Shown: positions 9,860 to 18,583, numbered from the stretch's first letter. The stretch is 64,000 bases of DNA from an uncultured Eudoraea sp. (GCA_947258405.1 CAMYIE010000006.1:1-64000), one strand, 5' to 3'. The notes: generated by a model not told the origin, from the sequence alone. Translations and numbers: made by a program.

Positions 9860-9955
9860 AATACTATTGAGTCGGGTAAATATAAAATCTTTTAGGACTT
9901 AAAACCGAGAAGTTGAAAAAGTGTTCTACGGACAAAATTTTAACATAAATCATGT

Positions 9956-9987
9956 ATTTCATCTAAAAATTTGCATTTCATCTAAAA
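9956..9987. repeat. 13-bp direct repeat in the divergent promoter region
   Basis: ATTTCATCTAAAA occurs at 9956-9968 and again at 9975-9987, start to start 19 bp, between the minus-strand transporter/pxp operon (start 9859) and the plus-strand gene at 10072. The placement suggests a regulator binding site for one or both transcripts. No regulator is known and no promoter element was firmly recognised. Confidence 0.4.
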
Positions 9988-10071
9988 TAGGGGTGCTGTA
10001 CGTCGATATCGCATAATAATCGTTTAATCGTCTGGTTATAATTAATCCAAATCAAAAACTTACCTACTTCA

Positions 10072-10515
10072 ATGACTTGTTTGGAATGTAATAAGGAACT
10101 CAGCTATATGGATCATCGATCATCGATGGATCATCTGGGTGTTGAGCTTTGCAATAAACACAAAAAGCGAATAGATAAACTGGTCAGGGCAAAAAATACT
10201 CCTGTGGCTGCTATTCAATTGTATTATGGTCTCAAGTCGGCAGGGGAAAGTCCTATGCTCGAATGGTGGGATGGCAACAAGCATGTGGATCTGGCTTTTT
10301 CAAGGGTAAAGCTCAATATTGAAATAGACGACCGATATGAGAAATTAACCGATGAGCAGGCTCTTGAGCATTTACAAAAAACGATGCAGTCGTTTGGAAA
10401 TGGATTTACCACGATTAAAATCCCCAATACGCTAATAAAATATCATTTAAAGGAGACCATACAGAATATATTGGGAATTATGGAAGGTTTGAGGGCGAAT
10501 GTAAAACTGATCTAA
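10072..10515 (+). CDS. putative zinc-binding protein with a PD-(D/E)XK-like nuclease core
   Basis: Not recognised as a named family. The 147-residue protein begins with C3-x2-C6 and then C27-x2-H30, a possible zinc site. The middle has VDLAF (D73) followed 11 residues later by LNIEIDD (E84, D86), the spacing and local sequence seen in DUF559-type PD-(D/E)XK nuclease cores. The C-terminal helix-rich part follows. ATG at 10072; 22 bp separate it from the next small membrane gene. A nuclease role is an inference from the motif; a DNA-repair or stand-alone endonuclease-like function is possible, but no partner gene supports it. Confidence 0.7.
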   Translation: MTCLECNKELSYMDHRSSMDHLGVELCNKHKKRIDKLVRAKNTPVAAIQLYYGLKSAGESPMLEWWDGNKHVDLAFSRVKLNIEIDDRYEKLTDEQALEHLQKTMQSFGNGFTTIKIPNTLIKYHLKETIQNILGIMEGLRANVKLI

Positions 10516-10537
10516 GAAGAAAATTCAAAAATTCTGA

Positions 10538-10837
10538 ATGATGGATGCAAATACGTATTACACAGACCAATCGTACAAGGTGAGTAAGCTTATTATATTT
10601 CTTCTCACTTTCGCGGCACTTACTATAGTTATAAATATTCAACCAGAGATATCACGGTATCTTTTTGGATTGCCTATTATCGCATCAGGATTATTGGGAA
10701 TATTTGGTGCCTATGTCCTATACAAAGGCAGAAATGAGCCTACAAATGAAAAAAAGCTGGTGGCCCTGGTGGTACACTCGGCCATGGTTATTCTTATTCT
10801 CACCATTCTTATTTCAAATACCTTATATAAGCTCTGA
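10538..10837 (+). CDS. small hypothetical membrane protein
   Basis: A 99-residue protein with three predicted hydrophobic segments, about residues 19-34 (IIFLLTFAALTIVINI), 41-60 (LFGLPIIASGLLGIFGAYVL) and 75-97. The soluble N-terminus is short and the loop between the second and third segments is charged. It follows the zinc-finger/nuclease-like gene by 22 bp on the same strand and probably shares its transcript. No family recognised and no catalytic motif visible. Confidence is in its being a real gene, from coherent hydrophobicity and spacing. Confidence 0.6.
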   Translation: MMDANTYYTDQSYKVSKLIIFLLTFAALTIVINIQPEISRYLFGLPIIASGLLGIFGAYVLYKGRNEPTNEKKLVALVVHSAMVILILTILISNTLYKL

Positions 10838-10972
10838 AGCAAGTTTGCCGATTAACAGATCTGGTAAATAGTTTCCCCCAGCTTTTTAAATCCAGGGCTG
10901 CCTATTTTTAATTACCGTCGATTACCCAATACTTTTATGATTCTTCGTATCTTTTTTCATAATCTTTAGAAA

Positions 10973-12085
10973 ATGAAAAACATAGATCGAAGAAAATGGC
11001 TTAAAACCGTTGGTATGTCTGGTGGTTTTGCCTTGCTTGGAGGATTGGAAAGTCTGGCCTTCTCCCCTAATTTAAATCACAGGAGCAACCTTTCTCCTAT
11101 TTCTTTAAACGCAAATGAAAATCCTTATGGTCCCTCTGCAAATGTAAGAGAAGTGCTTTCAGCTTCTTTTGATTTGGCTTGTCGTTACCCTTTTCGTACA
11201 CTTTCGGGGGTTGTTAAAATTATCGCCGAAAAGGAAGGTGTTAGTAAAGACCATATTGTGATTACCGGCGGATCCACGGAGGGTCTTAAAGCCTGCGGTT
11301 TGTTATATGGGGGGCAGGATTCGGAGATCATTGCGGCCGACCCTACCTTTCAGGCCTTATTGCGATATTCGGAAAATTTCGATACCATAGTGCATAGGGT
11401 TCCCTTAAATGAACGTATGGAGCACGATCTGGAGGCAATAAGCAGGAAGATAAATGATAAGACCAGCCTCATCTTTATTTGTAACCCAAATAATCCTACA
11501 GGTACCTTACTACCTGCCGATGCAATGAGAGATTTTTGTCTTTCATACGAGAAAGATACGGTGATTTTTAGCGATGAAGCTTATTACGATTTTATCACCG
11601 AAGCCAATTACCCCTCCATGGTAGACCTGGTTAAAGAGGATAGGAATATTATCGTTTCGAGGACTTTTTCCAAAGTATATGGTCTTGCAGGCATGCGTAT
11701 CGGATATCTAGTTGCGAGACCAGACACGGCTCGTGAACTTAAGAAGGTTGTTATGGCCAATACCAATATTCTTGCATTGGAAGCGGCCAAAGCAGCAATG
11801 GAGGATAATGAATTTTACAAGTTCAGCATCGCTAAGAACCATCAGGCCAAAACAGCGATATACAATACATTGGAAAAATTGAAAATTCCGTTTATCCCTT
11901 CCCATACAAACTTTGTCTTTTTTAAGTCGGGCATGTCGATTTATAATTTGATACCCGCTATGGAAGAGAAAGGAGTTCTCATCGGCCGGCCCTTCCCTCC
12001 TCTTACGGATTGGGCCAGGATTAGTACGGGTACGGAAAAGGAAATGAAACTGTTTTCCGATGCTTTAAAAGCAGTACTAGGCTGA
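10973..12085 (+). CDS. Tat-signal PLP aminotransferase, HisC-like
   Basis: Fold-type I aminotransferase resembling histidinol-phosphate aminotransferase, 370 residues. Visible features are NPNNPTG (171-177), D201 and Y204 that contact the PLP ring, and the Schiff-base lysine K234 in SRTFSKVYGLAGMRIGY. Unlike cytoplasmic HisC it begins MKNIDRRKWLKTVGMSGG, a twin-arginine motif followed by a hydrophobic stretch to about residue 30, so export of the folded, cofactor-loaded enzyme by Tat is predicted. It is not in a his operon. The substrate is unknown; it may act on extracellular or periplasmic amino acids. Aminotransferase fold is certain; export is well supported by motif only. Confidence 0.88.
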   Translation: MKNIDRRKWLKTVGMSGGFALLGGLESLAFSPNLNHRSNLSPISLNANENPYGPSANVREVLSASFDLACRYPFRTLSGVVKIIAEKEGVSKDHIVITGGSTEGLKACGLLYGGQDSEIIAADPTFQALLRYSENFDTIVHRVPLNERMEHDLEAISRKINDKTSLIFICNPNNPTGTLLPADAMRDFCLSYEKDTVIFSDEAYYDFITEANYPSMVDLVKEDRNIIVSRTFSKVYGLAGMRIGYLVARPDTARELKKVVMANTNILALEAAKAAMEDNEFYKFSIAKNHQAKTAIYNTLEKLKIPFIPSHTNFVFFKSGMSIYNLIPAMEEKGVLIGRPFPPLTDWARISTGTEKEMKLFSDALKAVLG

Positions 12086-12127
12086 TTTCGTCTTTTTATA
12101 CCAATTGAATAGGATGTTTTTTCCAAG

Positions 12128-12851
12128 ATGAGAATGAATCTCAAAACACAGGCCACTGAAAAATAGATTTGAAAAATACCTGGGTGAATTTGTCTATGGC
12201 GGTATCGATGGATGCGTAACAACCTTTGCAGTTGTGGCGGGATCGGTTGGTGCCGGACTGGACAGTGCGATTATCATTGTCCTTGGTTTTGCCAATCTCC
12301 TTGCAGACGGATTTGCCATGTCAGTTGGGGCTTACTTATCCAGCAAGTCCAATAAGGATAATTATCAAAAGTACCGGCAGATTGAATACCAGGAGATAAA
12401 AGACACACCAGAGGATGAGCGGGAAGAAGTAAGACAGATCTATAGGGCTAAAGGCTTTAGCGGAGATCTTCTGGAACAGGTGGTACAGGTAATTACAAGT
12501 GATAAAGATCGGTGGGTTAACGATATGATGCGGGAGGAACTGGAAATGTTCGACGAAGACAAATCGCCTATTGCCATTGGTGCGGTGACTTATATCTCTT
12601 TTATTTTTATCGGGCTGATACCATTGATCATCTATGTGGTTGATCTTTTTTACCCTTTAAATGAGAATCTGTTTTTAATCTCTTCTATACTTACAGCTTT
12701 AGGCTTTCTGATCATTGGGTTATTTAAGGCGCATGTAAACCATACCTTCTATTGGAAGGGAATGCTTGAAACACTACTGCTCGGTGGTATAGCGGCAGTG
12801 GTAGCTTATTATGTGGGTGACTTGTTGCAAAGCCTGGTTACAATGCATTAA
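12128..12851 (+). CDS. VIT1/CCC1 family transporter with a frameshift at its 5' end
   Basis: Membrane protein of the VIT family (Fe2+/Mn2+ transport across membranes). The conserved N-terminal helix FVYGGIDGCVTTFAVV lies in frame upstream of the first in-frame start codon (GTG 12234, which falls inside this helix), so the true protein begins earlier. In frame back to a stop at 12135 there is no ATG, GTG or TTG. A neighbouring-frame ATG at 12128 (second ATG 12134) reads MNLKTQATEK and stops in TAG at 12164. Removing one A from the A5 run 12159-12163 joins it to RFEKYLGEFVYGG. The remainder, with a cytoplasmic helical domain (about 12340-12560) and three C-terminal TM helices, is intact. Either an assembly indel or a genuine lesion. 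Confidence 0.8.
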
Positions 12852-13025
12852 ATGAATATTAATAAATTGTAGGAAAATACTTTATAATATATTAGGAATA
12901 ATGTATTCTGATAGGCTTTTGTAGGTAAAATATGTCATTTTATCGATAACACAGGTCCCAAAACGATTAAATTTCAATTATTAAATATTTAAGTGTTGAT
13001 TTGAGCAACAGTTTACAGTTGACTG

Positions 13026-13246
13026 TTAAAGCCCCATCATATGAACAAAAAAACTACGATTTCCTACATGCTGTACGCTTTCTGTACGTTCTGCATACTT
13101 TGGGCAGTTTACATTATGCTTTTTCGCATCTGATCTTTTCAGCTGCTCGAGCGAAAGCATTTTAATGGTTCTTACGGAAATCATGTAAGACCCTGTATTT
13201 TCAATCAATTTTCTCAACACTTCTTTACCAATTCAATAGTTTTCAT
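13026..13246 (-). other. possible broken small gene in the 12852-13524 gap
   Basis: The 670-bp gap between the VIT gene and the YegP gene is AT-rich and has no clear gene. The minus strand holds a frame with codon-like composition ending at 13026, in which RKLIENTGSY and RTIKMLSLEQLKR are readable. A start ATG at 13246 reads MKTIEL in another frame, and a single-base deletion near 13229 would explain the break. No family recognised. It may be a decayed small gene or chance. The rest of the gap shows nothing beyond the terminator at 13473. Confidence 0.2.
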
Positions 13247-13472
13247 AGTCCGATTCTATGATAGTGATCAACGCAAAGTCTTCAATTAATACTTGGTCGA
13301 TTGGTTAAATATGCCTTTGTATTCTTTTAATTTATATCATTCAAACGACCAGAACAGCAGGTTTAATAGTTAATCCCCGCATAGTAGCCTAATTTGATGG
13401 CAGTATTCTGGGTGTCTTTATAATTGAACTAGGCTGGATTAATTTCACATCTGTTGTGATGTATGTAAATTA

Positions 13473-13501
13473 AAAAAGACAACCCTGAGGATTGTCTTTT
13501 T
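13473..13501 (-). terminator. rho-independent terminator after the YegP gene
   Basis: AAAAAGACAA (13473-13482) pairs with TTGTCTTTTT (13492-13501) around a CCCTGAGGA loop. On the minus strand, downstream of the YegP stop at 13525, the stem is followed by T residues; because A and T runs lie on both sides it could also act in the other direction. Confidence 0.7.
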
Positions 13502-13524
13502 ATAGTTTTGATGCTACTGTAGAA

Positions 13525-13851
13525 TTATAATTCTACCACTGCAGCTTTCGGGGCATTTTTCTTTACAGAGGAAATACCGTTTTCCATTGCAGAATTGCTG
13601 GAATACATCTGACTGGTTCCGATCACCTGGCCATTGGTGGATTTCAAATTGAATCGTGGTTTTCCATTCGACGCGGTGGTGCGTTCAAAACAGTTGTCGT
13701 TAGAACAGTTCTTCTGAACAGAAGCAATTCCATTTTCGCAGGCGCTCTTAGAATTATAACCTTCGCTGCTTAGAACTACCTGCCCATTGCTCGCTTTTAA
13801 ATTGAATCGAAACTTGCCGGCTTTGTCTTTTTTAATTTCAAATTTACCCAT
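13525..13851 (-). CDS. YegP / DUF1508 family protein, two-repeat form
   Basis: A 108-residue protein made of two copies of the DUF1508 unit: GKFRFNLKASNGQVV at about residues 11-25, ending in ENGIASVQKN, and GKPRFNLKSTNGQVI at about 63-77, ending in ENGISSVKKN. This is the tandem form typical of E. coli YegP. The molecular role of the family is not established. It stands alone, with a terminator directly downstream. The region upstream to the next gene (13852-14256) is AT-rich and I see no further gene, RNA or clear promoter there. Confidence 0.88.
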   Translation of the reverse strand: MGKFEIKKDKAGKFRFNLKASNGQVVLSSEGYNSKSACENGIASVQKNCSNDNCFERTTASNGKPRFNLKSTNGQVIGTSQMYSSNSAMENGISSVKKNAPKAAVVEL

Positions 13852-14256
13852 GGTACTTTTTTGTTACGTTTAAATTTAATGGTATGTGTTTAATTTCCCG
13901 ATAAATATAAAAATTAAAAGCGTGTATTCCTCGATTTTCAAGGTCATTTTCCACGATCTTTTCAACAACAATAAAATATGAGAAGCTCGAAAGCTTTTAT
14001 TTCTCTAATGCTGATTTCCTTTCACTTGCAAAAAAATTCATAATTGATATAAGCGGTTGCTCATAATATTCAATTCAAAAATCCTATATCGCTTTCATTA
14101 AGTTGATTAAAAATTTGAGAAAGCTTTTAGTTAGTTGAGGTAAATTAAATATTAATTACTAACTTAACTAACATAAAACTAGACAGTTGGCAGCCCAAAC
14201 CTCCTATGGGCACAGCAACATCCCCTCTTTTGGTTTTAATTAGGAAATTTTTAGAC

Positions 14257-16044
14257 ATGAGACTTTCCAAAATTATATCAGAGCTTAATAGAAGAAACGT
14301 CTTCAAAGCAACCCTGGCCTATCTGGCCGTCGCCTGGCTTGTTATTCAAATCGCTTCCATAATACTGCCTGCCTTTGATGCCCCGGATTACGCCATTAAG
14401 ATATTGATCTATTTACTTTCCGGAGGCCTTTTCTTTTGGGTCGTTTTTTCATGGATCTATGACCTTACTCCGGAGGGTCTTAAAAAGACGGGAGATGCCC
14501 CTGTAGATATTGAAATCAACAGGCTGAACAACCGCCGACTAAACACTGTAATCGTCAGTGCCTTATTCCTTGCTGTTTTTCTGCTGGTAATAGCCAGTTT
14601 TTGGGCCGGATCACAATGGAATGAAGGGGTGTTTTCATCTGAAACCAAAAGGGTCGCCATTTTACCATTTGTAGAGAAAGCGAATGGTGGTAGCCAAGAA
14701 TATTTCAGATCTGGACTTACTGAAGGACTTATAGATGAGCTTTCCAAGGTAGATCAGTTGAAAGTTCTTAGTTTATCCTCCTCAAGTTTACTGGCAGCAG
14801 GGTTTAGTCCCACAAATATGCTAATGGTCAATGAAGTTAAATTGGTAGACTATTTTATCAGTGGCGCATTTGAGCGATACGAAAATAGTCTGGCTGTAAC
14901 ATTAAGGATCAACGAAGCCATGGATGCCAATCCAATATGGCAGAAAAGCTATAATGGCGATCTTTCCGAAATCAGACAGTTATGGGCCAGAGCCGCAAGA
15001 GACCTGGCCAGTCATCTAGGGGTTGAAGTGCAGCAGGAAGACCTTGCACTTTGGGCAAACCTCAGGTCGATTAGACCTGAAACTTATGAATTATACCTGA
15101 AAGGAAAGCATTATTTAAACAAATCCACTTACGAGGATTGGAATAGAGGACTTGTCTATCTACAAGAGGCTATCGATCAGAACCCGGGCGATCCATATGC
15201 CTATGCCGGAATGGCAGAGGGATATATTACCATTGGTCATAGTCTTATGCCGCCTTCCGATGTTTTTTATAAAGCCGAGGCTGCCGCCAAACGGGCTATT
15301 CAATTAGATTCATTAAATGCTGAAGGCTGGGCTGCACTGGCCCATTATCACACTTATTTCGGGTGGGATTGGCAACTCGCTGAATATGCGTTTAAGAAGG
15401 CCGATGAGCTGAATCCGAATATGGCATACAATCACTACCATCGGGCCTGGTACCTGGCCCTTTTCGGGCGAATGAATGAGGCTATTGAAGAGCACAAACG
15501 AGCTCAGGAAATCGACCCCTTTACACCTCTGCACTCAGCATGGCTTGGGATATTGTATAGCTGGGTTGGTTTATATGAAGAGGGAATGGCAGAAGCCGAT
15601 AAGGCATTGCAATCACAAAAAAACTATGCCCTGAGTATTTTTGTGAAAGGGACTATTTTAATGGAAAAAGGAGAGACGGAAGCCGGACTGAAATATCTTA
15701 AAAAAGCTGCAGAGATTAACTCTGGATGGAAATACATGGGCTATGGCAGAGCTTTGCTACAGGCAGGACATCTTGAGGAAGGCAGTAAAATCATCGAAGA
15801 ATTGGAAAGTATGGAAACCACTCCTTTCGGATCCTTATGTTTGGCCTATATGTATGTGGAACTAAAAAAATACGACAGGGCTTTCGAATGTTTAGACAAA
15901 GCCAAAGGCCATGCCTTCTATCCCTGGATAAGAGTAATGATGACGGACGAAGGCTTTAAAAAAGATCCAAGATACCTGGAATTAATTCACGAAATGAACC
16001 TGCCTGATCCCGCACCCCTGAACTTCGACCCCGATCTTCTTTAA
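14257..16044 (+). CDS. membrane-anchored TolB-like / TPR protein
   Basis: About 595 residues. The N-terminus RLSKIISELNRRNVFK with two following TM helices (about residues 18-40 and 50-70) and a third near 105 matches the membrane module found on many TPR proteins related to class III adenylate cyclases and CadC-type regulators, but there is no cyclase or winged-helix domain. Next comes a TolB-like domain (RVAILPFVEK onward, with SGLTEGLIDELSKV), then tetratricopeptide repeats over about residues 290-570. I chose ATG 14257; an in-frame ATG at 14206 would add 17 residues of poor quality. It is a single gene. Probably a scaffold or signalling protein; function unknown. Confidence 0.75.
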   Translation: MRLSKIISELNRRNVFKATLAYLAVAWLVIQIASIILPAFDAPDYAIKILIYLLSGGLFFWVVFSWIYDLTPEGLKKTGDAPVDIEINRLNNRRLNTVIVSALFLAVFLLVIASFWAGSQWNEGVFSSETKRVAILPFVEKANGGSQEYFRSGLTEGLIDELSKVDQLKVLSLSSSSLLAAGFSPTNMLMVNEVKLVDYFISGAFERYENSLAVTLRINEAMDANPIWQKSYNGDLSEIRQLWARAARDLASHLGVEVQQEDLALWANLRSIRPETYELYLKGKHYLNKSTYEDWNRGLVYLQEAIDQNPGDPYAYAGMAEGYITIGHSLMPPSDVFYKAEAAAKRAIQLDSLNAEGWAALAHYHTYFGWDWQLAEYAFKKADELNPNMAYNHYHRAWYLALFGRMNEAIEEHKRAQEIDPFTPLHSAWLGILYSWVGLYEEGMAEADKALQSQKNYALSIFVKGTILMEKGETEAGLKYLKKAAEINSGWKYMGYGRALLQAGHLEEGSKIIEELESMETTPFGSLCLAYMYVELKKYDRAFECLDKAKGHAFYPWIRVMMTDEGFKKDPRYLELIHEMNLPDPAPLNFDPDLL

Positions 16045-16076
16045 ACTGAGTCTAATTATTCGCTGTAAAATCCTAA

Positions 16077-16206
16077 TTAATATCTGTACTTAATCTATTG
16101 GGATATTGAAAATGACAGTGGTATTCTATACGATGGCTCGAGAATCATGCTCGCACAGCCAACAGAGCCTTTAGTCTTTGTAAATAGCTCGGCTGCAGGC
16201 AACTAA
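16077..16206 (+). other. unexplained coding-like fragment
   Basis: After a stop, the plus strand reads 42 codons ending TAA at 16204-16206, with protein-like composition (for example YWDIENDSGILYDG, then LAQPTEPLVFVNSSAAGN) and no start codon at the expected place. It lies between the TPR gene and the convergent hydrolase gene. It looks like the 3' end of a lost gene; no family recognised. Positions 16135-16160 within it also resemble the REP palindrome described further right (19 of 26 bases), which may be chance. Confidence 0.25.
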
Positions 16207-17561
16207 AATTGAGGAATAGCCGTTGCAATACCGCTATACACCGGTTTTGCACTGGACCGATCGAAGGTGCTTTTAACTATTTCGTAGAGATCTGGGATAA
16301 CGGTTCTTGCAAGCCTGGAATTACTATTTAATAGTACACAAATCCCCAGGTCGGCCTCAGGATAGACAGCGATTTCATTTCTATAGTTGTTTACACTTCC
16401 GCCGTGATGCCAGATGGTTTGTTCCTGGGTGGTGTCGTCCTCTAAAAATTTATGGACCCTCCACCCAAGGGCGTAATGAGACGATAAGTGTCCGGGCCAT
16501 CGCTGGTAGTATTTACTACGACCCTTGATTTCAACTTTTGGACTGAATGCCTCTTTTATGGCCAACTCGCTCATTATTTCCGGGTTATTACCTAAAATGA
16601 AACGCATCCATTTGGCCATATCAAGGGCGGTGGCATTTATTCCACCTGCTGCCACGGCATTGTAATAACTGTTGGTAAGCCGCCTGGCATTCCAGCCTTT
16701 TCGTCTTTTTATATGGGGTAAGGCTACATTATTGGCTTTTGCTAAGTTTTCATAATCCATTATGATGGAGCACATTTCCAGTGGGTTAAAAAACCTGTTT
16801 TCCAGTAATGTAGTGATATCATGCCCCGTAACTTTACGCATCATTTCTTCGGAGAGGGCAAACAAAGCATTCTGATAACTATATAAGGTCCCGGGAGCAC
16901 TAACAGGTTTTACATCCTTGAAACGATTTGCGATGTCGGTTAAAGGCAAACCGGCCTCAACCAGATTAGTATAACTGTGATAGGGCGCACCCGATGAGTG
17001 TGATAAAATAGTGGAAAGAGTAATTTTATCTGTGTTATTTTCGTCTCCTAGCCGAAATTGGGGAATATAATCGCTGACTTTGTCTTCCCATCGTATTTTG
17101 CCTTCATTTTTTAAACTGGCCGCTAATATCCCTGTAAATCCTTTGGAGAGGGATCCGAGTCTGAAGAGTGTCTGACTGTTAACTAGGTCATTTTCATTTA
17201 TATTTCTTTTACCGAACCCATCTGAAAAAACCACCGAATCGCCACTTACGATGCTCACCCCGGCACCAACGATCTCTCCCGCTGCAATGGCCTTATCGAA
17301 ATAGTTTTTTAAAGCATTTTTTAATTTTTGCTGTTGCCATTCATATTGTTTGGCTGCAGATTGATCTGCAAAGCTTCGACTTGACTTATGAGCAGCGTCT
17401 TTTCGAAATGATCTGGTTTCTGAAAAAGAGATACCAAACGTGATAGCAAGAGCCAGAACCACCACCGCTATAATGCTGATAATGGCAAAGATCTTAAAAC
17501 GCCGAAAGGCTAACACTCGCTTTAGGTTAAGTCGGAACAAGATAAAAATGGGTTTAGACAC
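16203..17561 (-). CDS. membrane-anchored serine hydrolase, class C beta-lactamase fold
   Basis: A 452-residue protein with an N-terminal membrane anchor (IFAIISIIAVVVLALAITFG, about residues 24-43) and an extracytoplasmic beta-lactamase/DD-peptidase domain. The catalytic S137-x-x-K140 is in RLGSLSKGFTG, the YxN element is YQN in LYSYQNALF, and the third box is HHGG in IWHHGGSVNN. Such proteins range from peptidases and esterases to penicillin-binding proteins; the sequence does not fix the substrate and there is no evidence for antibiotic hydrolysis. Another family member lies at 61103-62284, a lipoprotein of separate subgroup. Single gene, convergent with the TPR gene. Confidence 0.88.
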   Translation of the reverse strand: MSKPIFILFRLNLKRVLAFRRFKIFAIISIIAVVVLALAITFGISFSETRSFRKDAAHKSSRSFADQSAAKQYEWQQQKLKNALKNYFDKAIAAGEIVGAGVSIVSGDSVVFSDGFGKRNINENDLVNSQTLFRLGSLSKGFTGILAASLKNEGKIRWEDKVSDYIPQFRLGDENNTDKITLSTILSHSSGAPYHSYTNLVEAGLPLTDIANRFKDVKPVSAPGTLYSYQNALFALSEEMMRKVTGHDITTLLENRFFNPLEMCSIIMDYENLAKANNVALPHIKRRKGWNARRLTNSYYNAVAAGGINATALDMAKWMRFILGNNPEIMSELAIKEAFSPKVEIKGRSKYYQRWPGHLSSHYALGWRVHKFLEDDTTQEQTIWHHGGSVNNYRNEIAVYPEADLGICVLLNSNSRLARTVIPDLYEIVKSTFDRSSAKPVYSGIATAIPQF

Positions 17562-17791
17562 TAAAATAACCGATAAAGTACATATTTATTATGTTTTCCG
17601 TCTCTTTTTAACATCGCCTTCCCATTCTGGTCGTGCTCTAATATTTTAGGCTCCGGCTAATAGAATGTATATTGAATGAGCAGGATAGTCAAGCTGGCAG
17701 AGGAAAGGTGATAAGCACGAATTAAGATAAAATAAAAACGTTTGCGGCGGCGTTAAGGTATTGATACAAAACCAACCCTAAATCTTATACC

Positions 17792-18487
17792 ATGAATACT
17801 TCAGTTATTTACCGCTTTTTTGTCGTATTGCTTACCGTCTTTTGTACACTACATACTTATGGGCAAAAAAAGGCAAAACTGACTGCTGAAGAAAAAGAAA
17901 AAATCAAAAATTCTAAAGTCCTGGTAGTAAGGTATGAAGCCCCTCCTCTCTCATTTATGACACCAAAAGATGCGGCAGGAGCCGGTTTGATCGCTAGCGC
18001 TACGAAATCTGACGTTGTCGAAAACAGAGAGCGTTTCAGATATTATCCCTCGGCAAGATTACAAAAGAAAGTCGACAGTCTCTTCCGGGCAGAAGACTTA
18101 ATCACGGAGGTGGAGATAAAAGATGACGCCTATGAGTTTATGATGCCTGCAAAACTCAAAGACCTGGACCGTCATAAAGATGTTGATGCGGACTATATTA
18201 TGGAGATCATTGTACCATTAATGGGCTGGCGGGCTACTTATGGGGTAACCAAATGGAGGACATACCATTTAAACCTCGGTGTTGAGGTGAGGATTATACG
18301 TAAAAGCGATATGGCGATGGTATGGAAAAACAATGTGGGGTATGGCGGTTATAATGACAAAAACATGAGATTTCACATTACAGAACTCGAAGAAGGAGGT
18401 AAAGAATTAATAGATTCTAAACTTAATGTGATGGTCCTTGAGAGCAGCAGAAAACTGGTTGAAGACTATGTGAAGGCCAAAAAATAA
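17792..18487 (+). CDS. secreted protein of unknown function
   Basis: Not recognised. The 231-residue product begins with a Sec signal peptide (FFVVLLTVFCTLHTYG, cleavage expected after about residue 24, at GQ), followed by a highly charged segment and then a mixed alpha/beta domain with the repeated pattern of a small outer-surface or periplasmic protein (for example DADYIMEIIVPLMGWRATYG at about 130-150). No cysteine pair or catalytic motif is seen. The gene stands alone between two convergent neighbours. The 230-bp region before it holds a TTTG at 17741 but no matching -7 element. Confidence 0.65.
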   Translation: MNTSVIYRFFVVLLTVFCTLHTYGQKKAKLTAEEKEKIKNSKVLVVRYEAPPLSFMTPKDAAGAGLIASATKSDVVENRERFRYYPSARLQKKVDSLFRAEDLITEVEIKDDAYEFMMPAKLKDLDRHKDVDADYIMEIIVPLMGWRATYGVTKWRTYHLNLGVEVRIIRKSDMAMVWKNNVGYGGYNDKNMRFHITELEEGGKELIDSKLNVMVLESSRKLVEDYVKAKK

Positions 18488-18504
18488 TGTACCTATAAGT
18501 CGTC

Positions 18505-18583
18505 GTGAGTGTCACGCTGTTTAATTGAGGAAGTATCAAGGATGAACTTGTAAATGCGAAGTCCGAAGCGTGAGATATTATGG
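18505..18583 (+). repeat. degenerate left end of a four-helix-bundle cassette (REP-like plus heptamers)
   Basis: GTGAGTGTCACGCTGT near 18505-18520 resembles the core of the REP palindromes at 23.5-26.9 kb. GAGGAAGT follows and then six consecutive 7-base units (18535-18576), of which GCGAAGT, CCGAAGC and GTGAGAT are close to the ACGAA(A/G)T heptamers and their terminal ACGAGAT at 25744-25785, followed by ATTAT as there. The order REP, GAGGAAG, heptamers, GAGATTAT is the same as at 25708-25788. No four-helix-bundle coding sequence follows. Strongly decayed; moderate to low confidence. Confidence 0.35.

Noticed and set aside
16135-16160. A sixth REP palindrome
   Set aside because: 19 of 26 bases match, but the stretch lies inside a coding-like frame and far from the RAYT; treated as possible chance similarity.
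16203-17561. Antibiotic-resistance beta-lactamase
   Set aside because: The motifs give only the class C serine-hydrolase fold shared with peptidases and esterases; nothing identifies a resistance enzyme. The same applies to 61103-62284.
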